In this document: positions 25,401 through 34,285 of the stretch, in pieces | Layout: the number at the start of each line of letters is the position of its first letter | Position numbering within the stretch: the stretch's first letter is position 1 | Assembly: GCA_947168855.1 (NCBI GenBank) | Contig: CAMVNO010000001.1 | Location: 325,077 to 389,076 of the forward strand | DNA from: an uncultured Clostridia bacterium | GTDB lineage: Bacteria > Bacillota > Clostridia > Christensenellales > CAG-138 | Length of the DNA: 64,000 bases | Direction: 5' to 3' | The notes under the pieces: generated by a model | Seen by the model: only the letters and a program-made list of their open reading frames with translations | The model's database searches: none | What the model was told of the DNA's origin: nothing | Made by a program: the position numbers and the translations under genes

Positions 25401-27068
25401 TTAGCTATTGCTCTTGATATGTTCAATAACCAAATGAATAGGGACAAACCCTTGATTTATGGCATGTTCTGATTCTTCCATGCTAACAGCTCCGCCCTTT
25501 ATTATTCCTACTATCTCATGACTCAAGTTTAAAACGACACCGCCACTTGCACCGTGAAGAACACGACCGCTTACGGCATAAAATGAAGAACCCATATAAT
25601 ACTTTGTGCCTATAATATTACAAGTTTGGATTGTTACAGAATTACCTTTCAAGTATTCTGGATATCCTATCATGATGACAGTATCGCCTATTCTTAGTTT
25701 TCTACTATCGCCCAAAGGGAATACAAGCTCTGGATTTATCTTTTTAGTTGTTATGCTATAAAGTGCATAATCTATATTGTAATCAGAAGACTTATCAGTA
25801 ATACCCCTGTCCGCAAAAGATAGTGGTTCTTCACCATATGATTCAATAGAAAAAACTCCGAAATGTTCTCCTTTCTCTGTAACATGAAAACTTGTCAACA
25901 GCCCATAACCAGGGCAAAAAAAGCCGCTACCTTGTTCTGTCGCATCTGCTGTAGATAGAATAAATACACTATTACGAATACAGGCATCAAATCTTTCAAG
26001 GTTTGTAATATCAAAATAAGGGGTTTGAAAAATCTCATTGTAACGTTTTGCATAAGATAAGTAAGTCAGATCTTTGTTGCCTTTTATCATACGCAAATAA
26101 TTAATCTTTCCAATTAAAACCTGCGAAAACCAAGCTCGTATTTCATCTTCTTTATCAGGATCATTGATAATTCTTTTAATGTAATCATTCTTACAGTAGC
26201 CTTTTTCAACGAACTGTTTTGCAGTATTAAAAACCCCGTATATCCTACAATGGTGAAGTATAGCTCTTAATTGCTTGATGTAACTCCGACGGGGATTTAA
26301 CCGTTCGTTCACTGTAATTCCTGTAACCTCTTGTCTGCAGGCTCTTGTTCTTAATGATATCTTTTTCGGATTAATTGCAAATGAATGCTTAGATAAAACA
26401 CGTTTTATTTCATCTCCTAATTCTATCGTTCCATTATTATTATAGACAATTCCTTTATCGAATTCTTTATATGTTGAAAAAGTAATATCGTCTGCGTATC
26501 TGGAATAATGGCACCCTGTTTTCTTGGCAAGGCGCATAAGTGCATTATCAAGTGGTGAACATATCATATTCGTAATGATGGGAGAACACGGTGAGCCCTG
26601 AGGCAACCGTCCATTATAGCAAGCGATTTGGGCAATTGTTATTGCTGCTTCTTTTCCTATAGAATAAGGCGGTTTGATAAGCATTCCCAATATTCTACCG
26701 AAATGAATTTGATCGAAAAAATCTTTTAAATCAAGATTAAGAATGCTTTTCTTGCATAAATGCTTTTCTGCATTATCTACAAAACTTTTACCACTTACAA
26801 AACCATATACGCAAGGTTTTGGCGAATACATCGCAGATAGTATTACTGAAAGCTTTCTTTGAATACTTTTCAGCCGTTCATCTGGTGCACAGATTATTCG
26901 AAGCGAGCCATCTTTTTTGGGAATAGAAAAAGACTTGTAATTATTCTGAAGCCGAATTTTATAAAGAAAATATCGAAGACTTCGCTCCTCAATACTAAGC
27001 AGTTTAGCGACATCTTCACGAGTTTTTAATGAATAAAACGAATCAACTACAGACATCTGTTCCATCAT
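25401..27068 (-). CDS. Retron reverse transcriptase fused to a trypsin-like serine protease
   Basis: A 555-residue fusion. Residues 1-330 are a retron-type reverse transcriptase. They show the retron-specific NAxxH as N99-A-E-K-H103, LDLKDFFDQIHF (112-123), LPQGSPCSP (155-163), catalytic YADD (191-194) and the retron VTG at 248-250. Residues 370-555 form a trypsin-like protease with an apparently complete triad: H395 (LLTSFHV), D433 (YNIDYALYS) and S508 (HGASGG). The RT should copy the msd RNA encoded just upstream into branched ssDNA; the protease is the probable defence effector. The gene is much AT-richer than core genes, so it was acquired horizontally. The start MMEQMSVV follows GGAG. 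I do not assign a retron type number. Confidence 0.92.
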   Translation of the reverse strand: MMEQMSVVDSFYSLKTREDVAKLLSIEERSLRYFLYKIRLQNNYKSFSIPKKDGSLRIICAPDERLKSIQRKLSVILSAMYSPKPCVYGFVSGKSFVDNAEKHLCKKSILNLDLKDFFDQIHFGRILGMLIKPPYSIGKEAAITIAQIACYNGRLPQGSPCSPIITNMICSPLDNALMRLAKKTGCHYSRYADDITFSTYKEFDKGIVYNNNGTIELGDEIKRVLSKHSFAINPKKISLRTRACRQEVTGITVNERLNPRRSYIKQLRAILHHCRIYGVFNTAKQFVEKGYCKNDYIKRIINDPDKEDEIRAWFSQVLIGKINYLRMIKGNKDLTYLSYAKRYNEIFQTPYFDITNLERFDACIRNSVFILSTADATEQGSGFFCPGYGLLTSFHVTEKGEHFGVFSIESYGEEPLSFADRGITDKSSDYNIDYALYSITTKKINPELVFPLGDSRKLRIGDTVIMIGYPEYLKGNSVTIQTCNIIGTKYYMGSSFYAVSGRVLHGASGGVVLNLSHEIVGIIKGGAVSMEESEHAINQGFVPIHLVIEHIKSNS

Positions 27069-27087
27069 TACTCCTTTTGAAAGGTCT

Positions 27088-27236
27088 GGGGAGAATTCTA
27101 CCTTCTGAACGAAATGTAATTCCTAAGGACAATGATACAAAGTCCGACATGATCATTGCAGGGAACAATGTATAGCCATTGAACATATCCGTTGCTGTAC
27201 AGCGCTAACGAAAAACAATTCTCCCCTTTCCTTTCT
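27088..27236 (-). ncRNA. Retron msr-msd non-coding RNA
   Basis: Between promoter and RT gene, the reverse strand carries a1 (GGGGAGAATT, 27217-27226) and its exact complement a2 (AATTCTCCCC, 27088-27097). Eleven nt after a1 comes TTAGC, whose G (complement of 27205) matches the branching guanosine context of known retrons. A small stem GCTG-TA-CAGC follows. The msd hairpin has TTCC / GGAA at its base (27162-27165 with 27120-27123) and CAATGAT / ATCATTG inside (27152-27158 with 27130-27136), with a 15-nt loop. Total length is about 140 nt. The exact msr/msd boundary is not determined. Confidence 0.8.
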
Positions 27237-27241
27237 TTGCT

Positions 27242-27270
27242 ATTATAACAAAAATGATTATTTCTGGCAA
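27242..27270 (-). promoter_or_regulatory. Retron promoter
   Basis: Reverse strand TTGCCA (27265-27270), 17 nt, perfect TATAAT (27242-27247). The start would be about 9 nt before a1, so msr-msd and RT share one transcript. Confidence 0.78.
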
Positions 27271-27375
27271 TATAGCTAGAAAACGAAAATAGCATATTTC
27301 TATTCTTTCGCACATTCGTCTTTCGGACCGGATTCTGCTATGCTGTGAGCAGAAAGACAGAAGGAGGTCTGGAAT

Positions 27376-27750
27376 ATGGAAAAGTACATTACGGATGAGC
27401 AGAATGGGTTGGAGTATGAACTGGTCGGGGATTATTACATCGTCGCAGGAGAGGACGAGCCGCCGGCAAGACCGATCGGAGTATGGGGCGCACGGCGTCG
27501 GGACTTCTTGAAACAGCATCGACAAGGATTATATTTTGAGCTGCTGTTCTCCGGGAAGCTGAACGATCACCTTGCCGACGTCGAGGAGCAGGCGCAGGAT
27601 ATGATGTGGAATCTGACCGAGAAAATGAAGCAGGCGCAAGGCGTGACCGAAGACCTGAAACGAAGGGATCAGATGACGTGGGTCGGCACGGTCAACAATA
27701 TCCGTAACCAAATCGAAGAGATCATAAGAAACGATCTGATATATGTATAA
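27376..27750 (+). CDS. tnpV: Transposon-encoded protein TnpV
   Basis: A 124-residue protein of the TnpV family found in Tn4451-type mobilizable transposons of Clostridia. Typical features are YITDEQNGLEYELVGDYY, RPIGVWGARRRDFLKQH and the C-terminal LIYV. Its role in transposition is unclear. AGAAGGAGG precedes the ATG. No recombinase lies beside it: the only one in the window is 12 kb away at 40061, so this is probably a remnant of the element that delivered the retron. Confidence 0.85.
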   Translation: MEKYITDEQNGLEYELVGDYYIVAGEDEPPARPIGVWGARRRDFLKQHRQGLYFELLFSGKLNDHLADVEEQAQDMMWNLTEKMKQAQGVTEDLKRRDQMTWVGTVNNIRNQIEEIIRNDLIYV

Positions 27751-27763
27751 TCCGAAATACAGG

Positions 27764-27794
27764 AACAGCCGCCGTTTTATCGGCGGCTGTTTTG
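27764..27794. terminator. Bidirectional terminator between tnpV and the ABC permease
   Basis: AACAGCCGCC / GGCGGCTGTT stem, 8-nt loop, TTTTG tail. Confidence 0.85.
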
Positions 27795-27828
27795 CGCTTA
27801 ATGGTGTCGCAGCGAAAGGTCTTTGCTT

Positions 27829-30540
27829 TTATAGATTCTCGTTCTTCAAGGCGTCGATTGGGTTGTCCTTTTTAAGCCTGTTCCGCGCGTAAAGCATCGT
27901 TGCAAACACGACGAGGAACACCGAACCGACCGCGATCGCGATGCTGTGCCATGGCACATAGAAGCCGCGTTGAAGCTCCTGTGCGACGATCCGGTGGATC
28001 AGGAACGTGACGCCGATCGAGACCGGAAGACCCAGAAGCAGCGCGCGCAGTCCGTAGATGGCGCACTCGTAGCTGAGCATTCTGCGCATGCCCTTCTCCG
28101 TCATGCCGATCGATTTCAGCATTGCGAACTCCCTGCGCCGCAGCATGATGTTCGTGCTGATCGTGTTGAACACGTTTGCCGCCGCGATGAGCGAGATCAG
28201 GATGATGAAGCCGTAGGCGAACACGTTGACGACGCCGACGATCATGCGGCTCTGTTCGCGCTCCTCCGCGATGTCTCCCGCATAGCCGTTATAGCGCCAA
28301 TCGGCGTCCTTGATCCGATCGAGGATCGCCGTCGTGAAGCCCTTGTGGTCGGTGACCGCAAAGAACATCTGCGCCTGCGTCTCGCCGCTCAGAACCGTCG
28401 GATCGAGGCGCGAGAACGGATAAATGATCGACGCGTTTTCGGTCGGGATGCAGAAGTCGTCCGTCTTGACGAACGCGTCAGCCGCAAAGGTCAGCGTCTC
28501 GCATGCCTCCTCGATCGGGAGCACGGCGTCCGCCATTGCGATGTCGAGCGTACGGCTGTACTCGTTCTGCGCATCCATCACCGCATGCCAGTAGTCCTCC
28601 GGATAGTACGCGATCCGCGTTTCCGATGCTTCGGGATCGTAATCGTACTCCCAGATGAACCCGTCGCGGACCCGGACCTTTGGCGTCGAAACCGTTGCGG
28701 GCAGCGCGTCGGAACGGAACAGATCGAAGCGATACCGCTTTGAGCCGTTTGAGCTGTAAACGGTGTGCGTAATGTCGCTGTTCATCAGCACGCCGTTGGG
28801 GTTCTCGGAATCGAAATACGGTTCCGGATCGACGCCGCTTGCCCTGCACAGGTTGCGGAACGCGGCGTCCTCCAGATACAGCACCTGTACGGGCACAAAC
28901 ATTTTGCCGTCCGCCTCGGTGCGGCTGGTCGGAACGCTCTTGAACGCATCGGTCAGCAGCGCGGGATCGGTCGTATAGCCGTCGAGTTCGTAGCTCCATA
29001 CATAGTAATACGCCGAGCGCGTGACGCCCTCATATGTACGCATTTCGCGCATCATATCGTCCACGACGCCGACCGGCACGTTCGCGAACACGTCGACGTT
29101 CGTGCTGTCGGACAGCGTTTTCACCATATCGGTGAGGTAGGCGCAGAACGACGAGGCGGAGATGAACAGCACCACGCTCATGAACAGGGAAATGACCGTC
29201 GCGCGGTAGCCCTTGCGGTTGCGCTTGAAGTTCTTCGCGCCCATCGTGCCCTCGAAGCCGAACAGCTTCCCGGTCAGCTTCGACGTTCTGACCTCCCGCG
29301 GCCTGATCTTTACGTCCGTGCTCTGCCGGATCGCCTCGATCGGCTGCAGTCTTGCCGCTTGCCGTGCGGGAACCGTCGCGGAAATCAGCACGGTGATGAG
29401 CGCGATGACCGCCGCGATCAGCAGCGCGACCGGATGCAGCACGAGGCGCATCGTAACCGCCGAGCCCGGCATGAGCCGCGTAAACGTGTCCTTCAACGCC
29501 CACAGCGTGACCCCGATGCCGAGGCAGCCGATGAGAAGCCCGACCGGGATGCCGATGCCCGAAAGCACCAGCGCTTCATAGCGCACGGATGCGCGAATCT
29601 GCTTTTTCGTCGCGCCGATCGATTTTAAGATGCCGAACTGGCGCGTGCGCTCGGAGACCGAGATCGAAAACGCGTTGTAGATCAGCGAGATCGACCCGAA
29701 CATGACGAGCAGCACAAGGACGCCCGCAAGACCGTACAGCATGGTCGTGATCGTATCGTCGCCGAACGAGCCGTACAGGCGCATCAGCGAACGGTTGGAC
29801 CCCCAGTTGTCCGAAAAGGTCTGCGCGCTCATGGTGCGCTTGAACAGATACGGATGCTTCACCGTAAAGAATACGGTATTCTCGCCCGTTCCCTGTCCCT
29901 TCGTGAATGCGCGAAAGCCCGTGCCGCCGACCGAGGGATCGAAGCTGCGGTAGACGCCGACGACGGTGTAGGTCATCGGGACCGCGTCGCGGACGGTCTC
30001 ATCCGTCCACATCGGATCGTACTCGGACAGCGGTTCGCCGTTCGGATCGACTCTGGTTCCGATCGACAGCGTGACGGTTCTGCCGAGTTCAAATGCCGAA
30101 AGGTCCGCGACCTGCGATGTCGAAACAAAGCGCGACGAAAGGATCAGCTCATGCTCGTTTTCGGGCATGCGGCCCTCGACGATGCGCTCCGCAATCAGCG
30201 GCGCATCGTTCGATAGCGCGTCGACAAAGAGCGCGGGACGACCCGCCGTTTCCGGATCCTGCGCCTCATAACCAACCGTCTGCCACGACGTGACCACGTT
30301 CCGTACGAACGATTGTTTCCCGACGCGCTGCGCCTCCCCGTCCGAAAGACGCGTAAAGTATGCATGGTAGTTTCCGGCATCCTCTGCGATCACGCCGCGC
30401 ATATAGCAGAGCCCGCTGTATGCGCCTTCGATGACGGCCGTTAACAGCGCCATCGAAAGCACGATGCCGATGATCGTGACGAGCGTGCGCATGCGGTTCT
30501 TTTTGAGCGCGCGCCTTGTAAAGGTATGCAGAATGTTCAT
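27829..30540 (-). CDS. ABC transporter permease (FtsX/MacB type, two FtsX domains)
   Basis: A 903-residue membrane protein. An N-terminal TM helix (RTLVTIIGIVLSMALLTAVIEGAY) is followed by an extracellular MacB-type domain, then a first FtsX block of TM helices around 255-390. A second TM and large extracellular segment follows, with a final FtsX block at about 780-890. Such permeases do mechanotransmission or peptide export and resistance rather than ordinary transport. The ATG overlaps the ATPase stop (ATGA). It is likely controlled by the adjacent two-component system. Confidence 0.9.
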   Translation of the reverse strand: MNILHTFTRRALKKNRMRTLVTIIGIVLSMALLTAVIEGAYSGLCYMRGVIAEDAGNYHAYFTRLSDGEAQRVGKQSFVRNVVTSWQTVGYEAQDPETAGRPALFVDALSNDAPLIAERIVEGRMPENEHELILSSRFVSTSQVADLSAFELGRTVTLSIGTRVDPNGEPLSEYDPMWTDETVRDAVPMTYTVVGVYRSFDPSVGGTGFRAFTKGQGTGENTVFFTVKHPYLFKRTMSAQTFSDNWGSNRSLMRLYGSFGDDTITTMLYGLAGVLVLLVMFGSISLIYNAFSISVSERTRQFGILKSIGATKKQIRASVRYEALVLSGIGIPVGLLIGCLGIGVTLWALKDTFTRLMPGSAVTMRLVLHPVALLIAAVIALITVLISATVPARQAARLQPIEAIRQSTDVKIRPREVRTSKLTGKLFGFEGTMGAKNFKRNRKGYRATVISLFMSVVLFISASSFCAYLTDMVKTLSDSTNVDVFANVPVGVVDDMMREMRTYEGVTRSAYYYVWSYELDGYTTDPALLTDAFKSVPTSRTEADGKMFVPVQVLYLEDAAFRNLCRASGVDPEPYFDSENPNGVLMNSDITHTVYSSNGSKRYRFDLFRSDALPATVSTPKVRVRDGFIWEYDYDPEASETRIAYYPEDYWHAVMDAQNEYSRTLDIAMADAVLPIEEACETLTFAADAFVKTDDFCIPTENASIIYPFSRLDPTVLSGETQAQMFFAVTDHKGFTTAILDRIKDADWRYNGYAGDIAEEREQSRMIVGVVNVFAYGFIILISLIAAANVFNTISTNIMLRRREFAMLKSIGMTEKGMRRMLSYECAIYGLRALLLGLPVSIGVTFLIHRIVAQELQRGFYVPWHSIAIAVGSVFLVVFATMLYARNRLKKDNPIDALKNENL

Positions 30541-31229
30541 GCCTGCGCCCTCCGGATGCGCTCGTCCTTTACGATCCTGCCGTCTTCGATCGCGATCACG
30601 CGGTCCGCCTGCAGCGCGATCTGCTCGTCGTGCGTGATGACGATCAGCGTCTGGTTGTATTTGCGGTTGCTGATCTTCAAAAGCTCCACGATCTCGCGGC
30701 TGTTTTTGGAGTCGAGGTTGCCGGTCGGCTCGTCGGCAAGCACGATCTCCGGCGCGTTCATCAACGCACGCCCGATCGACACGCGCTGCTGCTGTCCGCC
30801 GGACAGCTGATTGGGCAGATTATTTTTGCGATCCTCCAAAGCGAGCAGATGCAGAAGCTCGTTCAAGCGCTCCTCATTGACCTTGCGCCCGTCCATGCGC
30901 ACCGGCAGCCCCATGTTTTCGACCACGTTCAGCACCGGGATCAGGTTATAGAACTGGTAGATCAGCCCGACGTGACGGCGGCGGAAGATCGCAAGCTGCT
31001 CCTCGTTCTGCGCGTAGACGTCCTGTCCGTTCATATAGACCTTGCCGGACGTCGGACGGTCAACGCCGCCGAGCGCATGCAAAAGCGTCGATTTGCCGCT
31101 GCCCGAAGGACCGATGATTGCAAGGAATTCGCCCTTCTCCACCGCAAACGATACGCCGTCCAGTGCGCGGACCTCGGCGTTTCCCGCGCCGTATATCTTC
31201 GTCAGGTTTTCGACCTTCAAAATCTCCAT
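30537..31229 (-). CDS. ABC transporter ATP-binding protein (MacB/LolD type)
   Basis: A 230-residue nucleotide-binding subunit. Walker A is GPSGSGKST (near 41-49), the signature is LSGGQQQRVSIGRAL, and Walker B with the D-loop is IVLADEPTGNLDSKNS. The opening MEILKVENLTKIYG is typical of MacB/LolD-like ATPases pairing with FtsX permeases. The ATG at 31229 has AAGGAGG upstream. It is co-transcribed with the permease. Confidence 0.95.
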   Translation of the reverse strand: MEILKVENLTKIYGAGNAEVRALDGVSFAVEKGEFLAIIGPSGSGKSTLLHALGGVDRPTSGKVYMNGQDVYAQNEEQLAIFRRRHVGLIYQFYNLIPVLNVVENMGLPVRMDGRKVNEERLNELLHLLALEDRKNNLPNQLSGGQQQRVSIGRALMNAPEIVLADEPTGNLDSKNSREIVELLKISNRKYNQTLIVITHDEQIALQADRVIAIEDGRIVKDERIRRAQA

Positions 31230-31260
31230 GAAAATGACCTCCTTCGGTTCTTCTGCTTCC

Positions 31261-31298
31261 ATTCTACAAAAGAAAAGTGACAGTTTAGTGACTGTCAC
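31261..31298 (-). promoter_or_regulatory. Probable response-regulator-activated promoter of the ABC operon
   Basis: On the plus strand, GTGACAG (31277-31283) and CTGTCAC (31292-31298) form a 7-bp inverted repeat. GTGAC also repeats directly with an 11-nt period (31277, 31288). On the reverse strand a -10 TAGAAT lies at 31261-31266, but the -35 position, inside the repeat, is poor. This is what an activator-dependent promoter would look like. Confidence 0.6.
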
Positions 31299-31317
31299 GG
31301 AAATTCTTTTGTTTTCC

Positions 31318-32316
31318 TTATAATACGGTTTTGTAGAACGTGATCGTAAACTGCGCGCCGCCTGTGTCGGCGTTCTTTGCTACGATCGTGCCGCCCTGTG
31401 CGGCGATCACCTCGCGCGAGAGCGCAAGCCCGATCCCGATGCTGTCATCCGCCGCGTTTTTGCCTCGATAGAAGCGTTCGAAGATGTGTCCGAGGTCCTC
31501 CGGATCAAAGCCCGCGCCGGTGTCGCGCACCGTGATGCGGCAAAAGACCGGGCTTTCCTCCGTCTGCACCGTGATGCGCCCGCCCTCCGGCGTATGCTCC
31601 ATGCAGTTTTTCAGGATGTTGGAGAGCGCTTCAACGGTCCATGCCCGATCGATCGAAAGCACGGCGCCGTCGTCCTCAATTGCAAAGGCGATATCCTTCA
31701 ATTCCATGCGGATTGCAAGGGGCCCCGATGCCTGTTCGATGAGCTCCTTTGCAGCGATCGGCTCCGGGCGGAACCGCACCGTTTCGGCGTCCAGCTTGGA
31801 GAGTTTCAAAAGCGTTTCCGTGATCCATTGGATCCTCATAAGCTGCTGTTTGAGCTCATGCAGATACCGAAGCCGTCTTTCGGGCGGAAGATCGTCCTCG
31901 GAAAGCAGCGACACAATGAGGTTCATGGAGGTCAGCGGCGTCCGAATCTGGTGAAACAGGTCTGCGATCGCGTCGGACAAAAGGCGCTTGTCGTCCTTCA
32001 GCTGCTCGGTCTGCTCTTTCATGTGAACGGTCATCTTGCGAATCTCCGCGGTTAAAATCGCAAGCTCGCCCTCCTCGCTGTCCGTGATCAAAATCTGATC
32101 CTGTTCGTGCAGTACACGGTCGACGCTTTTTGAAAGCGCTTCGATCCTTGCATAACGCCGGCGGCCGAGAAACAGATGCAGCGCGGTAAGCCCGCCGCCG
32201 AGCACAAGAAGCAAAACGCCGGCAAGCGGATGCACAAAGAAACCCGCCGCGGAAAGCAGAACCGTCAGCGCGGCGTCGATGATCCATTCGATTTTCAATT
32301 CCCGATTCCGAAACAT
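31318..32316 (-). CDS. Sensor histidine kinase
   Basis: A 332-residue kinase with two closely spaced N-terminal TM helices (about 11-28 and 31-50) and almost no extracellular loop, the intramembrane-sensing layout common where an ABC transporter is the true sensor. The HisKA H-box is DLFHQIRTPLTS with H122, the N-box is LSNILKNCMEHTPEGG, and G-boxes are DTGAGFDPEDLG and GIGLALS. It follows the response regulator gene by 1 nt. Confidence 0.93.
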   Translation of the reverse strand: MFRNRELKIEWIIDAALTVLLSAAGFFVHPLAGVLLLVLGGGLTALHLFLGRRRYARIEALSKSVDRVLHEQDQILITDSEEGELAILTAEIRKMTVHMKEQTEQLKDDKRLLSDAIADLFHQIRTPLTSMNLIVSLLSEDDLPPERRLRYLHELKQQLMRIQWITETLLKLSKLDAETVRFRPEPIAAKELIEQASGPLAIRMELKDIAFAIEDDGAVLSIDRAWTVEALSNILKNCMEHTPEGGRITVQTEESPVFCRITVRDTGAGFDPEDLGHIFERFYRGKNAADDSIGIGLALSREVIAAQGGTIVAKNADTGGAQFTITFYKTVL

Positions 32317-32317
32317 A

Positions 32318-32980
32318 TCAGTCCATGCGGTACCCGAGCCCGCGTACGGTTTTGATGATCTGCGGATTCTGCGGATCGTCGCCGAGCTTCACTCGAAGGC
32401 GCTTGATGTAGACGGTCAGCGTGTTGTCGTTGACGAAATCGCCCGCAATGTCCCAGATGTCCTCCAGAAGCTTTTCCCGTGTCATGAGCTTGCCGCGATG
32501 GTTCAGAAACGCCATCAGCAGCCGGAATTCCAGCGCGGAAAGCTTGATCTCGCCGCCGTCTTTTGTCACCACGCCGCGATCCGGATCGACCGTGACGCCG
32601 TTGCCGAGCAGCAGCACGGATTCCGCACCGCTTCTGCGCAGCACGCTTCTGATGCGCGAAACAAGCTCCCGCGGACGGAACGGCTTGGTGATATAGTCAT
32701 CCGCGCCCATGTCGAGTCCTTTGACCACGCTGTTTTCATCGCCTGACGCGGTCAGGAAGATCACCGGAACGTCCTTTTCCTTCGCCGCTTTGCAGACGGG
32801 AAATCCGCTGCCGCGCGCAAGCGAGACGTCCAGCAGCACAAGATCGAACGGCGCCGCATCGATCGCTGCGATCGCCGGTTTTTCCGACGATTTCGACGTG
32901 ATCGAAAAGCCCTCGCTTTCCAGAAACTCCGAGAGCGTCTCAACAATCGCCTGATCGTCTTCTACAAGCAGGATCCTCAT
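32318..32980 (-). CDS. OmpR-family response regulator
   Basis: A 220-residue regulator. The receiver has acidic residues E7/D8/D9, phosphoacceptor D51 (LVLLDVSLARG), Thr in FLTASG and Lys in ITKPFRPREL. The C-terminal winged helix has LEFRLLMAFLNHRGKLMTREKL and a final RGLGYRMD. It is the first gene of the kinase pair and has its own promoter at 33005-33033. It likely binds the repeat before the ABC genes. Confidence 0.95.
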   Translation of the reverse strand: MRILLVEDDQAIVETLSEFLESEGFSITSKSSEKPAIAAIDAAPFDLVLLDVSLARGSGFPVCKAAKEKDVPVIFLTASGDENSVVKGLDMGADDYITKPFRPRELVSRIRSVLRRSGAESVLLLGNGVTVDPDRGVVTKDGGEIKLSALEFRLLMAFLNHRGKLMTREKLLEDIWDIAGDFVNDNTLTVYIKRLRVKLGDDPQNPQIIKTVRGLGYRMD

Positions 32981-33004
32981 TCCGCGCCTCCTTTCGATTG
33001 TTTA

Positions 33005-33033
33005 ATTCTATCAACATCGACCGCTTTTCGCAA
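33005..33033 (-). promoter_or_regulatory. Promoter of the two-component operon
   Basis: Reverse strand TTGCGA (33028-33033), 17 nt, TAGAAT (33005-33010), with a GGAGG ribosome binding site before the regulator ATG. The rest of the 33040-33210 interval is AT-rich and I see no gene in it. Confidence 0.65.
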
Positions 33034-33214
33034 GTATTTCATTCAAAAGGGTCAAGCATAGCGAAAATTGCAGAGCAATCAAAAAGCTCACAATACTTTT
33101 TTCACATAAAGACAAAAAACAAATATTAATCGGAATACAGCCGCAACATGAGGCATTTTGCTTGAAGCGTCGTCAATAAGAGTTCACAATTGATCCCCTT
33201 GTAAGTCCGTTTTA

Positions 33215-33243
33215 TTGGACAGCAAATGCTGTATGATGATAAT
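33215..33243 (+). promoter_or_regulatory. Promoter upstream of the sigma-like gene
   Basis: TTGGAC (33215-33220), 17 nt, GATAAT (33238-33243). About 85 nt of leader before the ATG at 33328 contains a second AGGAGGG-like stretch without an ORF. Confidence 0.6.
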
Positions 33244-33327
33244 GCCGTAGGAGGGCTACCCTTCCAGACGGCTGTTTACCGTACCGAGAAAGCAACTATT
33301 TTCATCGGCAGGTATTGGAGGTTTGGA

Positions 33328-34224
33328 ATGCAGATTATTAAGATTCGGCAATCGGACGGAACGCTGCGGCGGTATCGGAACGCAGAGTTTATTCCTGCGT
33401 TCCTAATGATCCCTGAAGTGTTGCTGAACCGCACCAATCAGGAAATGATCACGCTCAAGCGGACGCCGCGGGCGCTGTTTACCGACCCCGAAACTATGCA
33501 GCGCGTGGAGAGCGACAACTTCCTGCAGGTTGTGATCGACGCGTATGCGTTTCTTGCGTGGCCGTATATGAATATCAAAGCGCGCATGGAGGATTTCTCC
33601 GGTTACGATCCGTTTTGGATCGTTGCACATGCCGCGCCGTTGTGGATCGGTGAAATAGAAAAACTTGGGTTGCTGCCCGGAGCAGGCGATTTTTATCGGC
33701 AGACGCTTCGTACTCCGGACGAGCATTTCGGATTTTCACCAGAGGCGATCGTGATCGCATATATGCAGACCGTCGTTCCGCGGGTGATGCAGAAACACGG
33801 TTTTGACAAGATGTACAAATACGTCAAGGACAACCGTTGTCACGAGGATTTCTCCGCGCGTCCGAGCTGGGCGAAAAAGAACTTTGAGATCCGCTGGAAT
33901 CATCTGGACACGAGGCATCCAATCACTGATTCCGTGGAGGTCATCCATCTGTCGGGTCACTACACGCCGGATCTATGTGACAATTACGACGGCGAGATGG
34001 AAGACGATGTTTGGGACCGGATCGAAGCGGAGGCGTTCTGGAATACGCTTTCGGACGAGGACAAGAAGATCCTCTGGCTGCGCTGGAACGGCATGAAGCA
34101 GGAGGACGTGGCGAAAGCCGTCGGTCTCTCCACACACAGCGCCGTCAGCAAGCGGATACAAAGGATCGGAAGGGAGTTTGAGAAGTTTACCGGGAAGAGG
34201 TTAGGGTTCTTGAGAACAAAATGA
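33328..34224 (+). CDS. Hypothetical protein with C-terminal sigma-region-4-like helix-turn-helix
   Basis: A 298-residue soluble protein. The ATG at 33328 has TTGGAGG 6 nt upstream. Residues about 245-298 read LSDEDKKILWLRWNGMKQEDVAKAVGLSTHSAVSKRIQRI, the pattern of a sigma-70 region 4 helix-turn-helix. The first 200 residues are unknown to me, rich in aromatic residues. Such proteins sit in gut Clostridia mobile elements and may regulate transfer genes (inference). Confidence 0.7.
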   Translation: MQIIKIRQSDGTLRRYRNAEFIPAFLMIPEVLLNRTNQEMITLKRTPRALFTDPETMQRVESDNFLQVVIDAYAFLAWPYMNIKARMEDFSGYDPFWIVAHAAPLWIGEIEKLGLLPGAGDFYRQTLRTPDEHFGFSPEAIVIAYMQTVVPRVMQKHGFDKMYKYVKDNRCHEDFSARPSWAKKNFEIRWNHLDTRHPITDSVEVIHLSGHYTPDLCDNYDGEMEDDVWDRIEAEAFWNTLSDEDKKILWLRWNGMKQEDVAKAVGLSTHSAVSKRIQRIGREFEKFTGKRLGFLRTK

Positions 34225-34285
34225 AAAATGATAAGAGCAGTGGCATTTTTAGCATCTGCTATGCCACTGCTCAGTATATGCTTTA

